Source: Azonexus hydrophilus
GTDB lineage: Bacteria; Pseudomonadota; Gammaproteobacteria; Burkholderiales; Rhodocyclaceae
Direction: 5' to 3'
Assembly (NCBI RefSeq): GCF_001956855.1
Contig: NZ_MTHD01000007.1
Span: forward strand, 62,001-126,000
Length of the DNA: 64,000 bases
The notes below the pieces were generated by a model. It did no database searches, was not told the origin of the DNA, and saw only the letters and a list, made by a program, of their open reading frames with translations. Below are positions 1-9,145 of the stretch, one piece after another; positions within the stretch are counted from its first letter, which is position 1, and each line of letters starts with the position of its first letter. Both the position numbers and the translations under genes were made by a program.

Positions 1-1146
1 CGGGGGCGGCGCGTGCTGCTGGTCGATCATGCCGAAAAGCTGGGCGAGCGCATCCGCATTTCCGGTGGCGGTCGCTGCAATTTCACCAACCGGACCGTCA
101 GCGCCGACAACTACCTGTCGCAGAACCCGCATTTCTGCCGTTCGGCACTGGCCCGTTTCACCCAGCATGACTTCATCGCGATGCTGGACAAGCGTCGCAT
201 TGCCTATCACGAGCGCGAACACGGTCAATTGTTCTGCAACGATTCGGCCGAAGAGATCATCGCCATGCTGCGCGATGCCTGCGAGGATGCCGGCGTGCGC
301 TGGGCGATGCCGTGTGCGGTGCAGGGCGTCGAACGCTTGGCCAATGACGCGGCGCTGCCTTGGCAGGTGCTCACCGACCAGGGCGCCTTCCGCAGCCAGT
401 CGCTGGTCGTTGCCACCGGTGGCCTGGCGATCCCGAAAATCGGCGCTTCGCCCTTCGGTTATCAATTGGCCGAACAGTTCGCCATTCCCGTGGTGCCGCC
501 GCGACCGGCGCTGGTGCCGCTGGCGCTGGCGCCGGAACTGCTCGAACCGCTGAAGCCGATGGCCGGCGCCACGCTCGATGCCAGCGCCAGTTTCGCCACG
601 GCGGCCTTCCGCGAAAACGTGCTGATCACCCACCGCGGCCTGTCCGGCCCGGCCATCCTGCAGATTTCCAGTTACTGGCAGATGCAGGAATATCGCAGCG
701 GCAAGAAGCTGCCGGTGGAGATCGACCTGCTGCCCGGCATCGACGCCGGTGACTGGCTGGAACAGCAGCGCCAGGGCCGCATTCATCTGCCCAACCTGCT
801 GGCCGAACATCTGCCCCGGCGTTTCGCCCACGAATGGTGTGCGCTGGTCGGCGGCGACAAGGCCGTCAACCGGCCGATCGGCGAACTCGGCCGCCGCGAC
901 CTCGAACATATCGCCAGCCAGCTCAATGCCTGGTCGCTGATGCCGGCGGGCACGCTGGGTTTCGCCAAGGCGGAAATTACCCTCGGCGGCGTGTCGACCG
1001 CAGCATTGTCGTCAAAGACCATGGGAGCCCGGGAAGTGCCCTGCCTCTACTTCATCGGTGAAGTTGTCGATGTCACCGGCTGGCTGGGTGGCTACAATTT
1101 CCAGTGGGCCTGGTCGTCGGGCTGGGTTGCCGGGCAGTTCGCGTGA
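1..1146 (+). CDS. HI0933/YhiN-family FAD-dependent oxidoreductase (5' truncated)
   Basis: The reading frame is already open at base 1, so the N-terminus with the Rossmann GxGxxG lies outside the window; a GTG at 13 is internal. The visible part carries the family's GGRCNFTN segment directly after the first beta-alpha unit, a central GGLAIPKIGASPFGY stretch, and the C-terminal FAD-contacting GGYNFQWAWSSGW. This matches the HI0933/YhiN flavoproteins of roughly 390-400 residues, so only about 20-30 residues are missing. The physiological substrate of the family is not established in most bacteria. It is convergent with the GGDEF-EAL gene, 22 bases away. Confidence 0.85.
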   Translation, partial: RGRRVLLVDHAEKLGERIRISGGGRCNFTNRTVSADNYLSQNPHFCRSALARFTQHDFIAMLDKRRIAYHEREHGQLFCNDSAEEIIAMLRDACEDAGVRWAMPCAVQGVERLANDAALPWQVLTDQGAFRSQSLVVATGGLAIPKIGASPFGYQLAEQFAIPVVPPRPALVPLALAPELLEPLKPMAGATLDASASFATAAFRENVLITHRGLSGPAILQISSYWQMQEYRSGKKLPVEIDLLPGIDAGDWLEQQRQGRIHLPNLLAEHLPRRFAHEWCALVGGDKAVNRPIGELGRRDLEHIASQLNAWSLMPAGTLGFAKAEITLGGVSTAALSSKTMGAREVPCLYFIGEVVDVTGWLGGYNFQWAWSSGWVAGQFA

Positions 1147-1168
1147 AGGTGCCGGCTGTGCATGGGGT

Positions 1169-3610
1169 TCAACGGGGCGGCAGGCCGCTGGCCAACAGCC
1201 GGAGCAGTTCGGCGTGGGGGATCGGGCGGGAGAACAGATAGCCCTGGCCTTCCTGGCAGCCAAGTTTTTCCAGCACCTCGGCTTGGGCGGCATGTTCGAT
1301 GCCCTCGACGGTGATCGACATGTGCATCGCCCGGCTGAGTGCGACGATGGCTTCGACCACGGCGCGCTGATTTTCGCTTTCCGGCAGGCCGACGATGAAG
1401 GAACGGTCAATCTTGATGCGCTGGATCGGCAGGTCACGCAGTACGCTGAGCGAGGAATAACCGGTACCGAAGTCGTCGATGCTGACGGCGACCCCCAGAT
1501 TTTCCAGTGCATGCAGTACGGACAGGCTGCGTTCGGTTGCCTGCAGTGTGCTCTCGGTGATCTCCAGTTCCAGGGCTTGTTCCGGAAATCCGGTTTCCGC
1601 GAGTACGTCGTGCAGGATGGCAATGAAATCGCTGCCGAGGAACTGGCGGGCCGAGACATTGACCGCCAGATGGAAGTCCACGCCCGCCGGCAGTGCGGCA
1701 ACGAAGGGTCGCATCTCAACGCAGGCGTGCTGCAGTACCCAACGACCGAGTGGTTCGATCAGGCCACATTCCTCGGCGATGCCGATGAAGCTGGTCGGGA
1801 AAATGAGGCCGTGTTCCGGGTGTTGCCAGCGGACCAGGGCCTCGACGCCGACGATCCTGCGGCTGGTGAGATCGACGCGTGGCTGGTAATGCACCCGCAG
1901 GGCATCGGTGACCAGCGCTCGGCGCAATCCCTGTTCGACCTCCATGCGCTGTTGCGCCCGCTCAGCCATGTCGTTGGCGAAAAAGTGGTAGCGGTTGCGG
2001 CCCTCGGACTTGGCCGTGTACATGGCCATGTCGGCGGCGCGCATCAATTCCTGGCTGGTGGCACCATTATCCGGGTAGACGGCAATGCCGATGCTGCCGG
2101 TCACAGCCAGTTGCTCGTTGCCGAGCCGAACCGGCAGGCGTAGCTGTTCGAGGATCTTTTGCGCCAGCTGGGCGGCATATTCCGGATTGATGCTGCCGGC
2201 CAGGATGACGAACTCATCACCGCCCAGGCGGGCGATGGTGTCGCTGCTGCGCAGCAGCTTGCGCAGGCGTTCGCCGACGATGCGCAGCAGTTCGTCGCCG
2301 GCGGCGTGACCGAGCGTGTCGTTGATCACCTTGAAGCCGTCGAGATCGAGGAACAGCAGCAGGCAGCGCTGTTCGTTGCGCATCGCCTGCTCGATCGCCA
2401 GGCGCAGCCGGTCGTCGAACAGCAGACGGTTGGGCAGGTCGGTCAGCGGGTCGTGGTGGGCCAGGTGGTGCAAGCGTTCCTGTGCCTCGTATATGGCCGT
2501 TACGTCGGAAAAAGCAGTGACGTAGTGGGTCAGCCGGCCGGCACCGTCATGTACGACGCTGACGCTCTGCCAGGCGGGGAAAGCCTTGCCGTCCTGGCGG
2601 TGGCAGCGTACTTCACCCTGCCAGAAGCCGGGGCCGTTGGCCTGCAGGCAACTGCTGTGGCGGTCGAGCGCCGGCTTGGTGCGCAACAGGGTGTCAGGGT
2701 CATGGCCGATGGCGGCTTGTTCGCTGAATCCGGTGATGCGCGAAAAGGCGCTGTTGACAGCAACGGTACGCCGTTCGGCATCGGTGATGATGATGGCTTC
2801 TGCCGTCGTCTGGAAGACGACGCTGGACTGGCGCAGCAGGGTCTCGTTGCGGTGGCGCTGGGTGACGTCCTGGAGGATGCCGACCACCCGCCGGGCGTTG
2901 CCGTCGGCAGCGTAGGCCTTGGCGTGTGCTTCCATCAGCCGGGGTGGCGAGCTGTTGCCGGCAATCTGGAAAGTGAAGCAGACCGCCTCGCTGCTGCGCA
3001 AGGTGGTGCACAATGCAGTACTGATGCGTTCGCGGTCGTCTGCGGCGACACGGGCGAGGAAGCTGTCCCACGGTTCGTCCAGTGGCTGCGGCTGGTGGCC
3101 GAAAAGCATGCTCAGGTAACTGTCGCCTTTCAGGCGGTTGGAGCCGGCGTTCCATTCGAGCACGCCGAGGGAGGCGGCATCGAGGGCGAGTTTCAGGCGT
3201 TCTTCGCTTTGTTCGACGGCGACTTCATCCTCACGGCGGGCCAGCGCCATCTGGATCGTGGCGTGCAGTTCGCGCCCCTCGCAGGGCTTGATCAGGTAGC
3301 CGAAGGGGCGGCTGTCGAGGGCCCGGCGCAGGGTGTCATCCTCGGCATAGGCGGTCAGGAAAACGACCGGAATCTGGTGCCGGGCGCGGATGGTAGCGGC
3401 GGCCTCGATGCCATCCATGCGGCCTTCGAGGTGAATGTCCATCAGCACCAGGTCGGGCTTTTCCTCGGCCACCCGGGCGATTGCCTGCTCACCACTGGCG
3501 ACCACGGCGCCGACCTGGTAACCGAAGCCTTGCAATTGGCGTTTCAGGTCGAAGGCGACGATGCGTTCATCCTCGACCAGCATCAGGTTGACCGGTATTC
3601 GGGCGGTCAT
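1169..3610 (-). CDS. Response regulator with PAS, GGDEF and EAL domains
   Basis: An 813-residue cyclic-di-GMP protein. Residues ~8-125 are a receiver domain (DIHLEGRMDG phosphoacceptor segment, later LTAY and K in YLIKP). Two PAS-type segments follow (~135-250 and ~260-375). The GGDEF domain (~385-545) has an intact RLGGDEF and an upstream inhibitory RxxD (RSSD) five residues before it. The EAL domain (~560-810) keeps EALVRW, DDFGTGYSS and KIDRSFI, so both diguanylate cyclase and phosphodiesterase activities look possible. It overlaps the upstream kinase gene by four bases (ATGA), so the kinase is the probable phosphodonor. The N-terminal MTARIPVNLMLVEDE start fits that overlap. Confidence 0.93.
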   Translation of the reverse strand: MTARIPVNLMLVEDERIVAFDLKRQLQGFGYQVGAVVASGEQAIARVAEEKPDLVLMDIHLEGRMDGIEAAATIRARHQIPVVFLTAYAEDDTLRRALDSRPFGYLIKPCEGRELHATIQMALARREDEVAVEQSEERLKLALDAASLGVLEWNAGSNRLKGDSYLSMLFGHQPQPLDEPWDSFLARVAADDRERISTALCTTLRSSEAVCFTFQIAGNSSPPRLMEAHAKAYAADGNARRVVGILQDVTQRHRNETLLRQSSVVFQTTAEAIIITDAERRTVAVNSAFSRITGFSEQAAIGHDPDTLLRTKPALDRHSSCLQANGPGFWQGEVRCHRQDGKAFPAWQSVSVVHDGAGRLTHYVTAFSDVTAIYEAQERLHHLAHHDPLTDLPNRLLFDDRLRLAIEQAMRNEQRCLLLFLDLDGFKVINDTLGHAAGDELLRIVGERLRKLLRSSDTIARLGGDEFVILAGSINPEYAAQLAQKILEQLRLPVRLGNEQLAVTGSIGIAVYPDNGATSQELMRAADMAMYTAKSEGRNRYHFFANDMAERAQQRMEVEQGLRRALVTDALRVHYQPRVDLTSRRIVGVEALVRWQHPEHGLIFPTSFIGIAEECGLIEPLGRWVLQHACVEMRPFVAALPAGVDFHLAVNVSARQFLGSDFIAILHDVLAETGFPEQALELEITESTLQATERSLSVLHALENLGVAVSIDDFGTGYSSLSVLRDLPIQRIKIDRSFIVGLPESENQRAVVEAIVALSRAMHMSITVEGIEHAAQAEVLEKLGCQEGQGYLFSRPIPHAELLRLLASGLPPR

Positions 3611-4716
3611 GGCGCCTCCTTTGGATGGGTGTGCGGAAAGCTGATCGACATGCGAGTTCCCGTTCCGCGCGTGATTTCAGCAGTGCCGTGCAATTGTTCG
3701 ACAAACAGCTGGACCAGTTGCAGGCCCAGCGACGAGCCTTGCGCCAGATCGGCATCCGGCGGCAATCCGACACCGTTGTCGCTGATGCTGAGGCGGATGC
3801 GATCAGTCGCCTTCTTGCAGAGTTCGATGACGATTTCGCCGCAACGTTCCCCGGGAAAGGCGTGCTTGTAGGCGTTGGTGACCAGTTCGTTCAACAGCAG
3901 GCCGCAGGGAATCGCACGTTCGAGATCGAGCTGCACTTCCTCTTCCGGCAGCGCCAGGCGCAGCGCGATGCGGTTGCCGCTGCTGCGGTAGCTGGCGCGG
4001 ATCGACTGGACCAGGCGTTCCAGATAGTCACCCAGTTGCAGGCGGGAGAAATCCTTGCGTTCGTAGAGTAGCTGGTGGGTCAGCGCCATCGCCTTGACGC
4101 GGTTGCAGCTCTCGGCCAGGATCGCCCGCAGGCGCGGGTCGGCGGCATAGTCGGCCTGCAGGTTGAGCAGGCTGGTGATGACCTGCAGGTTGTTCTTGAC
4201 CCGGTGATGGACTTCGTTGAGCAGCACGGTCTTTTCCCGCAGCGCGTCTTCCAGACGCTGCTGGGCGCGCTGGCGCTCGGTGATGTCGATGATCGACGCC
4301 AGCACCATGATGCCGGCTTCGGTGGCGATCGGGTTCAGCCCGATCTCGATGGGAAATTCGCTGCCATCGGCGCGGCAGCCGGCCAGGTCGCGGCCGATGC
4401 CCATCGGCCGTGGCTGCGGATCGCTGAAGTAACCGGCACGGAAGCCCCGATGGTGCTGGCGGAAGCGCTCCGGCACCAGGATTTCGACCGACTGGCCGAT
4501 CAGCGCCGCGCGGCCGTAGTCGAACATGCGTTCAGTCTGGGCATTGACCAGCACCATGATGCCTTCCGGGTCGATCATGACCATGGCGCTCGGTGCCCAC
4601 TCGACCACCCGGCGAAAGGAGTCTTCGCCAAGTTGCGGACTGCCGGGCAGCATGGGGGCGATCGGACACGACGAGCGCAGGGGCGTGGAAGGCGTGTCGG
4701 CGGGGTCGGCAGTCAT
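3607..4716 (-). CDS. PAS-containing HisKA_2-type sensor histidine kinase
   Basis: A 369-residue soluble kinase with no membrane segment. A PAS domain (residues ~30-150) is followed by an H-box of the HisKA_2 class (LNEVHHRVKNNLQ, ~170-185), in which the HRVKNN motif is diagnostic. The HATPase domain has N-box LLNELVTNAYKHAF, G1 SDNGVGLP and SLGLQL. This class usually signals to stand-alone receivers rather than DNA-binding regulators, which fits the overlapping downstream REC-GGDEF-EAL gene. The pair reads as a two-component input into cyclic-di-GMP. The signal is unknown; the PAS could bind a cofactor but none can be told from sequence. Confidence 0.9.
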   Translation of the reverse strand: MTADPADTPSTPLRSSCPIAPMLPGSPQLGEDSFRRVVEWAPSAMVMIDPEGIMVLVNAQTERMFDYGRAALIGQSVEILVPERFRQHHRGFRAGYFSDPQPRPMGIGRDLAGCRADGSEFPIEIGLNPIATEAGIMVLASIIDITERQRAQQRLEDALREKTVLLNEVHHRVKNNLQVITSLLNLQADYAADPRLRAILAESCNRVKAMALTHQLLYERKDFSRLQLGDYLERLVQSIRASYRSSGNRIALRLALPEEEVQLDLERAIPCGLLLNELVTNAYKHAFPGERCGEIVIELCKKATDRIRLSISDNGVGLPPDADLAQGSSLGLQLVQLFVEQLHGTAEITRGTGTRMSISFPHTHPKEAP

Positions 4717-4894
4717 GGCGAGCTCCTGGCAGGGCGAGCAGCAGGAATGGCGGGGCGGCTACAGGGAAAGCCACTGATTGGACAGTGCTTGCCGGTAAAT
4801 GATTCACGCCGCATGCGCGATACTTGCGCAAGCCGCCCGCGACTGGCCGTCGTTGCTCCGGTTGATTACCGGTGAAACCAGGACGACGAGGGCT

Positions 4895-6511
4895 TCAGGC
4901 CCCGGCCAGCATCGCCTTGGCCACTGCTTCCGCCACCTTGATGCCATCGACGCCGGCCGAAAGGATGCCGCCGGCGTAACCGGCGCCTTCGCCGGCCGGG
5001 TAGAGGCCGCGGGTGTTGATGCTCTGGAAGTCGTCGCCGCGCTTGATCCGGATTGGCGATGAGGTGCGCGATTCGACGCCGGTGAGCACCGCGTCGGCCA
5101 TGGCGAAACCGCGGATCTGCTTGTCGAAGGCCGGGATGGCCTCGCGCAATGCGTCGATGACGTAGGCCGGCGCGCAGGTGCTCAGGTCGGTCATGTGCAC
5201 GCCTGGCTGGTAGGACGGATCGACCTGGCCGAGTGCGGTCGACGGCCGGCCGGCGAGGAAATCGCCGACGCGCTGGGCCGGCGCATCGTAGCTGCTGCCG
5301 CCGGCGATGAAGGCCTGGCTTTCCCAGTGGCGCTGGAAGTCGATGCCGGCCAGCGGGTTTTTACGGTAATCGCCGGGGAAGTCTTCCGGCTCGACATTGA
5401 CCACCAGCGCCGAATTGGCGTTGCGTTCGGCGCGCGAATACTGGCTCATGCCGTTGGTGACGACGCGGCCCGGTTCCGAGGTGGCGGCGACCACCTGGCC
5501 GCCCGGACACATGCAGAAGCTATAGGCGGCGCGGCCGTTGGCGCAATGATGCACCAGCTTGTAATCGGCGGCACCGAGCAGTTCGTTGCCGGCGCTGGGA
5601 CCGAAGCGGGCGTGGTCAATCAGCGTCTGCGGGTGTTCGATGCGAAAACCGATGGCGAATGGCTTGGCTTCGACATAGACGCCGGCTTCGTAAAGCATCT
5701 GGAAGGTGTCGCGGGCGCTGTGGCCGATCGCCAGCACGACGTGTTCGCTGGCAATCTGCTCGCCGCCGGCCAGTTCGACACCACGGACCTGGTGATTGTC
5801 GATGATGATGCGGTCGACCTTGCTGCCGAAGCGGATTTCACCGCCCAGCCCGGTGATCGTCGCGCGCATGTTCTCGACCATCTTGACCAGCCGGAAGGTG
5901 CCGATGTGCGGCTTGCTGACGTACATGATCTCTTCCGGCGCGCCGGCCTTGACGAACTCGGCCATGACCTTGCGCCCGAGGAAGTTCGGGTCCTTGATCT
6001 GGCTGTACAGCTTGCCGTCGGAAAAGGTGCCGGCGCCGCCCTCGCCGAACTGGACGTTCGATTCCGGATCGAGCACGTGCTTGCGCCACAGGCCCCAGGT
6101 GTCCTTGGTCCGTTCGCGCACGGCCTTGCCGCGTTCGAGGATGATCGGCCGGAAACCCATCTGCGCCAGCAGCAGACCGGCGAGCAGGCCGCAGGGGCCG
6201 GTGCCGATGACCACCGGCCGCATCTGCAGACCGGTCGGCGCCTGGGCGACATGACGGTAGGTCATGTCCGGGGTCGGCACGACATGGCGGTCATCGTGCA
6301 GGCGTGCCCGCACCGCGTCTTCGTCACGCAGCGTGACGTCGATCTGGTAGATCAGCACGATCGCCGATTTCTTGCGGGCATCGTGGCTGCGCTTGAAGAT
6401 CGTGAAATCGAGCAGCTCGGTATCGGCAATGCCAAGGCGCTGGCAGATAGCCGGGCGCAATGCGTCGGCAGTGTGATCGAGCGGCAGTTTGAGTTCGGTC
6501 AGGCGCAGCAT
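4895..6511 (-). CDS. COG2509-type FAD-dependent dehydrogenase
   Basis: 538 residues. The N-terminal ~85 residues form the small domain typical of COG2509 proteins, followed by a dinucleotide-binding GTGPCGLLAGLLLAQMG near residue 102. Further family signatures are FGEGGAGTFSDGKLYS, a central ERNANSALVVNV, and a C-terminal YPAGEGAGYAGGILSAGVDG that closes the FAD site. Members are abundant in bacteria but their electron donors and acceptors are not defined. The next gene downstream in the same direction starts beyond a 178-base gap, so this is probably its own unit or follows the cytochrome gene 6 bases upstream. Confidence 0.88.
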   Translation of the reverse strand: MLRLTELKLPLDHTADALRPAICQRLGIADTELLDFTIFKRSHDARKKSAIVLIYQIDVTLRDEDAVRARLHDDRHVVPTPDMTYRHVAQAPTGLQMRPVVIGTGPCGLLAGLLLAQMGFRPIILERGKAVRERTKDTWGLWRKHVLDPESNVQFGEGGAGTFSDGKLYSQIKDPNFLGRKVMAEFVKAGAPEEIMYVSKPHIGTFRLVKMVENMRATITGLGGEIRFGSKVDRIIIDNHQVRGVELAGGEQIASEHVVLAIGHSARDTFQMLYEAGVYVEAKPFAIGFRIEHPQTLIDHARFGPSAGNELLGAADYKLVHHCANGRAAYSFCMCPGGQVVAATSEPGRVVTNGMSQYSRAERNANSALVVNVEPEDFPGDYRKNPLAGIDFQRHWESQAFIAGGSSYDAPAQRVGDFLAGRPSTALGQVDPSYQPGVHMTDLSTCAPAYVIDALREAIPAFDKQIRGFAMADAVLTGVESRTSSPIRIKRGDDFQSINTRGLYPAGEGAGYAGGILSAGVDGIKVAEAVAKAMLAGA

Positions 6512-6517
6512 GGCGGA

Positions 6518-6979
6518 TCAGCGGCTCTTGAAAGGCTTGTGGCAGTTCTGGCAGGTTTCATAAACGGCCTGGTAGGCGCTTTCGACCTGGGTCGGCGCCT
6601 TGTCCTTGCGCTGCGCGGCGACGAGCAGCGCATCGGTGGCGACGAAGAAGGCCTGGCGTTCGCGCTCGAATTGTTCCGGCTCGCGCCACACCTTGTCGGT
6701 GGCCTTGGTCGGCGGATAGTTGGTGTCCGGCCCGAAATGCGCCCACGGTGCTTCCCGCCGTTCGACCAGTTGCGTGGCCAGGGCGAGGAACTTGTCCGCG
6801 TCGTAGCGCTTCTCGCGCAGCATCACGCCCATTGGCTCGAAGGTCTTGATGATTTCCTTGAACGCGGTCTGCCGGGTTTTGACCGGCTGGCCGGGGCGGG
6901 TGTCCTCGACTTCGCCGCAAGCGGCGAGCAGGAGCAGCGATGCCAGGGCAAGCGCTTGAAATTTCTTGGTTTTTTGCAT
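6518..6979 (-). CDS. Cytochrome c'-like lipoprotein
   Basis: 153 residues with a lipobox (LLLLAAC, Cys at about 21), so probably anchored to a membrane in the periplasm. The mature protein looks helical, and its single haem site CQNCH lies within the last ten residues followed by a basic KPFKSR tail. A C-terminal CxxCH after a four-helix bundle is the layout of class II cytochromes c'. Such proteins bind NO or CO or carry electrons; the function here is not known. It ends 6 bases before the COG2509 dehydrogenase start, so the two are probably co-transcribed. Confidence 0.8.
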   Translation of the reverse strand: MQKTKKFQALALASLLLLAACGEVEDTRPGQPVKTRQTAFKEIIKTFEPMGVMLREKRYDADKFLALATQLVERREAPWAHFGPDTNYPPTKATDKVWREPEQFERERQAFFVATDALLVAAQRKDKAPTQVESAYQAVYETCQNCHKPFKSR

Positions 6980-7058
6980 TTGAGCGAGTCGGGGAAATCC
7001 TTGGGGAAGGCCGGATTATACCCGCCCGCATGGCGCATCCCGATGCCCGACGCGCTTT

Positions 7059-7361
7059 CTACCAGGCGCGCGCGCCCTTCAGGTAGCTGCGGGTGGTGGC
7101 CGGTCGGCTGACGCTTTCTGTCGGCGCCGCAGTTTCCACGGCAGGAGTCTCGGCGGCGAGCGGCAGCAGGTGGTCGCGCAGGCGCAGCACCAGGACCAGC
7201 AGGTCCTCGTCCTCGGCCGCATCCTCTATTTCGTTCAGGCGCTGGCGGGCATAGGCCGGTTCCCGGGTCAGGCGTTCCAGGTCGACCGATGCGCCCAGGT
7301 TGCGTTTCACCTGCAGCTTGAAGCGTGCCAGCAACTGGGCCATTTCCATCTGCTTGTCCAT
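7059..7361 (-). CDS. Small hypothetical protein, helical
   Basis: About 100 residues. The ATG at 7361 (MDKQMEMAQLL) is preceded by GGAG at a good distance; an in-frame ATG at 7376 is the alternative. The protein is charged and predicted helical from composition, with a LLVLVLRLRDHLLPL stretch that is amphipathic rather than a clear membrane segment, and an Ala/Thr/Pro-rich tail. No domain is recognised. Its GC and codon use match the surroundings, so it is likely a resident gene. Confidence 0.6.
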   Translation of the reverse strand: MDKQMEMAQLLARFKLQVKRNLGASVDLERLTREPAYARQRLNEIEDAAEDEDLLVLVLRLRDHLLPLAAETPAVETAAPTESVSRPATTRSYLKGARAW

Positions 7362-7549
7362 TGGCGCTATCTCCATGTCGAAAACGATGGACTGAAGTAG
7401 CGAAAATCATGCCTGATGTTGCAATGCAATATAGGATTTTAAAAACAGGGGCTTGGGTATTCGTCCATTGGTTTGGAAGGGTTTTTGTTGTCTTGGTGTG
7501 GTGCGGTCAACGCCCGGAAATGGCCGGTTTTGGTGCGCTGCGGTATTGC

Positions 7550-8155
7550 TCAGAGCATGCCGCGCTCGCGAATGAAATCGATCACCGTCGGCAGGCCGTG
7601 GCCGGTTTTCAGGTTGGTGAAGACGAAAGGACGTTCGCCGCGCTGGGCCTTGGCGTCGGTCGCCATGACTTCCAGCGAGGCACCGACCATCGGCGCCAGG
7701 TCGATCTTGTTGATCACCAGCAGGTCGGACTTGGTGATGCCGGGGCCGCCCTTGCGCGGAATCTTCTCACCGGCGGCGACGTCGATGACGTAGATGGTCA
7801 GGTCGGAGAGTTCCGGCGAGAAAGTCGCCGCCAGGTTGTCGCCACCGGATTCGACGAGGATCAGCTCGACGCCGGGGAAGGCACGCTGCAGCCGGTCGAC
7901 CGCTTCGAGGTTGATCGAGGCGTCCTCGCGGATCGCCGTGTGCGGGCAGCCGCCGGTTTCGACGCCGATGATCCGCTCCGGTGCCAGCGCCGAGTGATTG
8001 ACCAGGAACTTGGCGTCCTCGGCGGTGTAGATGTCGTTGGTGACCACGGCCATGTCGATCTGCTCGCGCAGCGCCTGGCACAGGGCGAGGGTCAGGGCGG
8101 TCTTGCCGGAACCGACGGGGCCGCCGATGCCGACTCTGAGGGCTTGTTTGCTCAT
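7550..8155 (-). CDS. ureG: Urease accessory GTPase UreG
   Basis: 201 residues from the ATG at 8155, which has AGGA just upstream; an in-frame ATG 57 bases earlier lies inside ureF and adds a non-conserved leader. P-loop [11 protein letters not shown] at residues ~8-18, the nickel/zinc-binding [13 protein letters not shown] (invariant CPH), [11 protein letters not shown], and NKIDLAP base-recognition motif are all present. UreG hydrolyses GTP to drive nickel delivery from UreE into the urease apoenzyme within the UreDFG complex. It is the last gene of the operon and starts 7 bases after ureF. Confidence 0.97.
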   Translation of the reverse strand: MSKQALRVGIGGPVGSGKTALTLALCQALREQIDMAVVTNDIYTAEDAKFLVNHSALAPERIIGVETGGCPHTAIREDASINLEAVDRLQRAFPGVELILVESGGDNLAATFSPELSDLTIYVIDVAAGEKIPRKGGPGITKSDLLVINKIDLAPMVGASLEVMATDAKAQRGERPFVFTNLKTGHGLPTVIDFIRERGML

Positions 8156-8162
8156 GTTTTTC

Positions 8163-8849
8163 CTAGGATCTGAAGAGACGGGAGTATTGGGTTTCGTGGC
8201 GGGCGCAGGCAATGGCGAAGGCCGGCGTGAAGTTCGACCATTCGCTTTCCGGCAGTTTCAGCGCGTCGACCGCAATATCCGGGATGCGCCCGCCGAGTTC
8301 GGCAAGCAGGCGCTGGCCGCTGGCCTGGCCGAGCGGCACTGCCTTCAGCGCAGCCATCACCTGGTTTTCCGCCCACGACCATAAATATGCGGTCAACGCC
8401 GCCGACGGCTCGATTTTCCATGCCGCGGCAATGCCCGACCAGCCGGTCGGAAAAGCGAGTTCGCCGAGGCCGGCCAGTGTTTCTTCCACGGTCGACAGCC
8501 CGGGATCGCGCAAATCGCGCACCAGCCGGTGCAACGAAAACCCCATCTGGGCCGTTTCCGCACGCAGTTCGGCGGATTCGCGACTGGCCAGGAATTCGGC
8601 GTTAAGGCGGGCAATTTCAGCGTTGTTTGCTGCGGTCCACGCATTCATCAGCGCAAAAACCAGCGGCGCTTCGTAGCGGCCGATGCCGTGTGCGAGCAGA
8701 TCGGCAATCCAGCGTCCGGCACTGGCTTCATCGCGGATGACGCCAGCTTCGACCGCCCATTCCAGGCCTTGCGAATAGGTGTAGGCGCCGACCGGCAGTG
8801 CCGGGCTGGCCAGTTGCAGCAGGCGGGCGAGTTGGAGCGCCGGAGGCAT
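8163..8849 (-). CDS. ureF: Urease accessory protein UreF
   Basis: 228 residues, all-helical family. The N-terminal [25 protein letters not shown] is the characteristic UreF opening (substrate-like SPxLPxGxYxYSxGLE). UreF bridges UreD and UreG in the nickel-insertion complex and acts as a fidelity factor for UreG GTP hydrolysis. The ATG lies one base after the stop of the small lodger gene upstream, an unusual neighbour in place of ureE. Composition is normal for the window from the ureF start onward. Confidence 0.95.
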   Translation of the reverse strand: MPPALQLARLLQLASPALPVGAYTYSQGLEWAVEAGVIRDEASAGRWIADLLAHGIGRYEAPLVFALMNAWTAANNAEIARLNAEFLASRESAELRAETAQMGFSLHRLVRDLRDPGLSTVEETLAGLGELAFPTGWSGIAAAWKIEPSAALTAYLWSWAENQVMAALKAVPLGQASGQRLLAELGGRIPDIAVDALKLPESEWSNFTPAFAIACARHETQYSRLFRS

Positions 8850-8850
8850 A

Positions 8851-9135
8851 TTACGGTTTCGCTGCCGCGTCTAACGGTGCTTCGTACGCTCGATCTTGAC
8901 AGTACTTCAACGCTTTTCGCCCCGAGGGAACACCGTTTTTCATGTTTTTTGGGGCAATTGATGTGGTGTTTGACTCAGCTGCCATAATTTCACTAATCAG
9001 TTGTTCCGCTAATTTGCGCAGTTCATGGTCGTCTGATTGTGCTGCTACGGTATTTAGCTTGTTAACGATGCGGGCTCTTGGTGCCATCATTCCCAACGCT
9101 TCTATAGTTTCGCGATACCAATTTTTCCGACTCAT
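8851..9135 (-). CDS. 94-aa hypothetical protein inserted between ureE and ureF
   Basis: 94 residues starting MSRKNWYRETIEAL; the ATG at 9135 fits a gene beginning 10 bases after ureE. The first ~55 residues look helical (KLAEQLISEIMAAES), followed by a basic, Lys/Asn-rich segment. I recognise no domain. Base composition drops sharply here compared with ureE and ureF, including runs such as AATTTCAC and GAATTC, and codon use is unlike the neighbours, pointing to acquisition. It is not a known urease accessory gene. The longer frame upstream to 9261 is antisense-like sequence within ureE and was not used. Confidence 0.6.
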   Translation of the reverse strand: MSRKNWYRETIEALGMMAPRARIVNKLNTVAAQSDDHELRKLAEQLISEIMAAESNTTSIAPKNMKNGVPSGRKALKYCQDRAYEAPLDAAAKP

Positions 9136-9145
9136 TGAATTCTTT

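Noticed and set aside
1058-2143. Long plus-strand frames across the GGDEF-EAL, kinase and FAD dehydrogenase genes
   Set aside because: High-GC antisense frames without domains; the minus-strand proteins carry complete family motifs.
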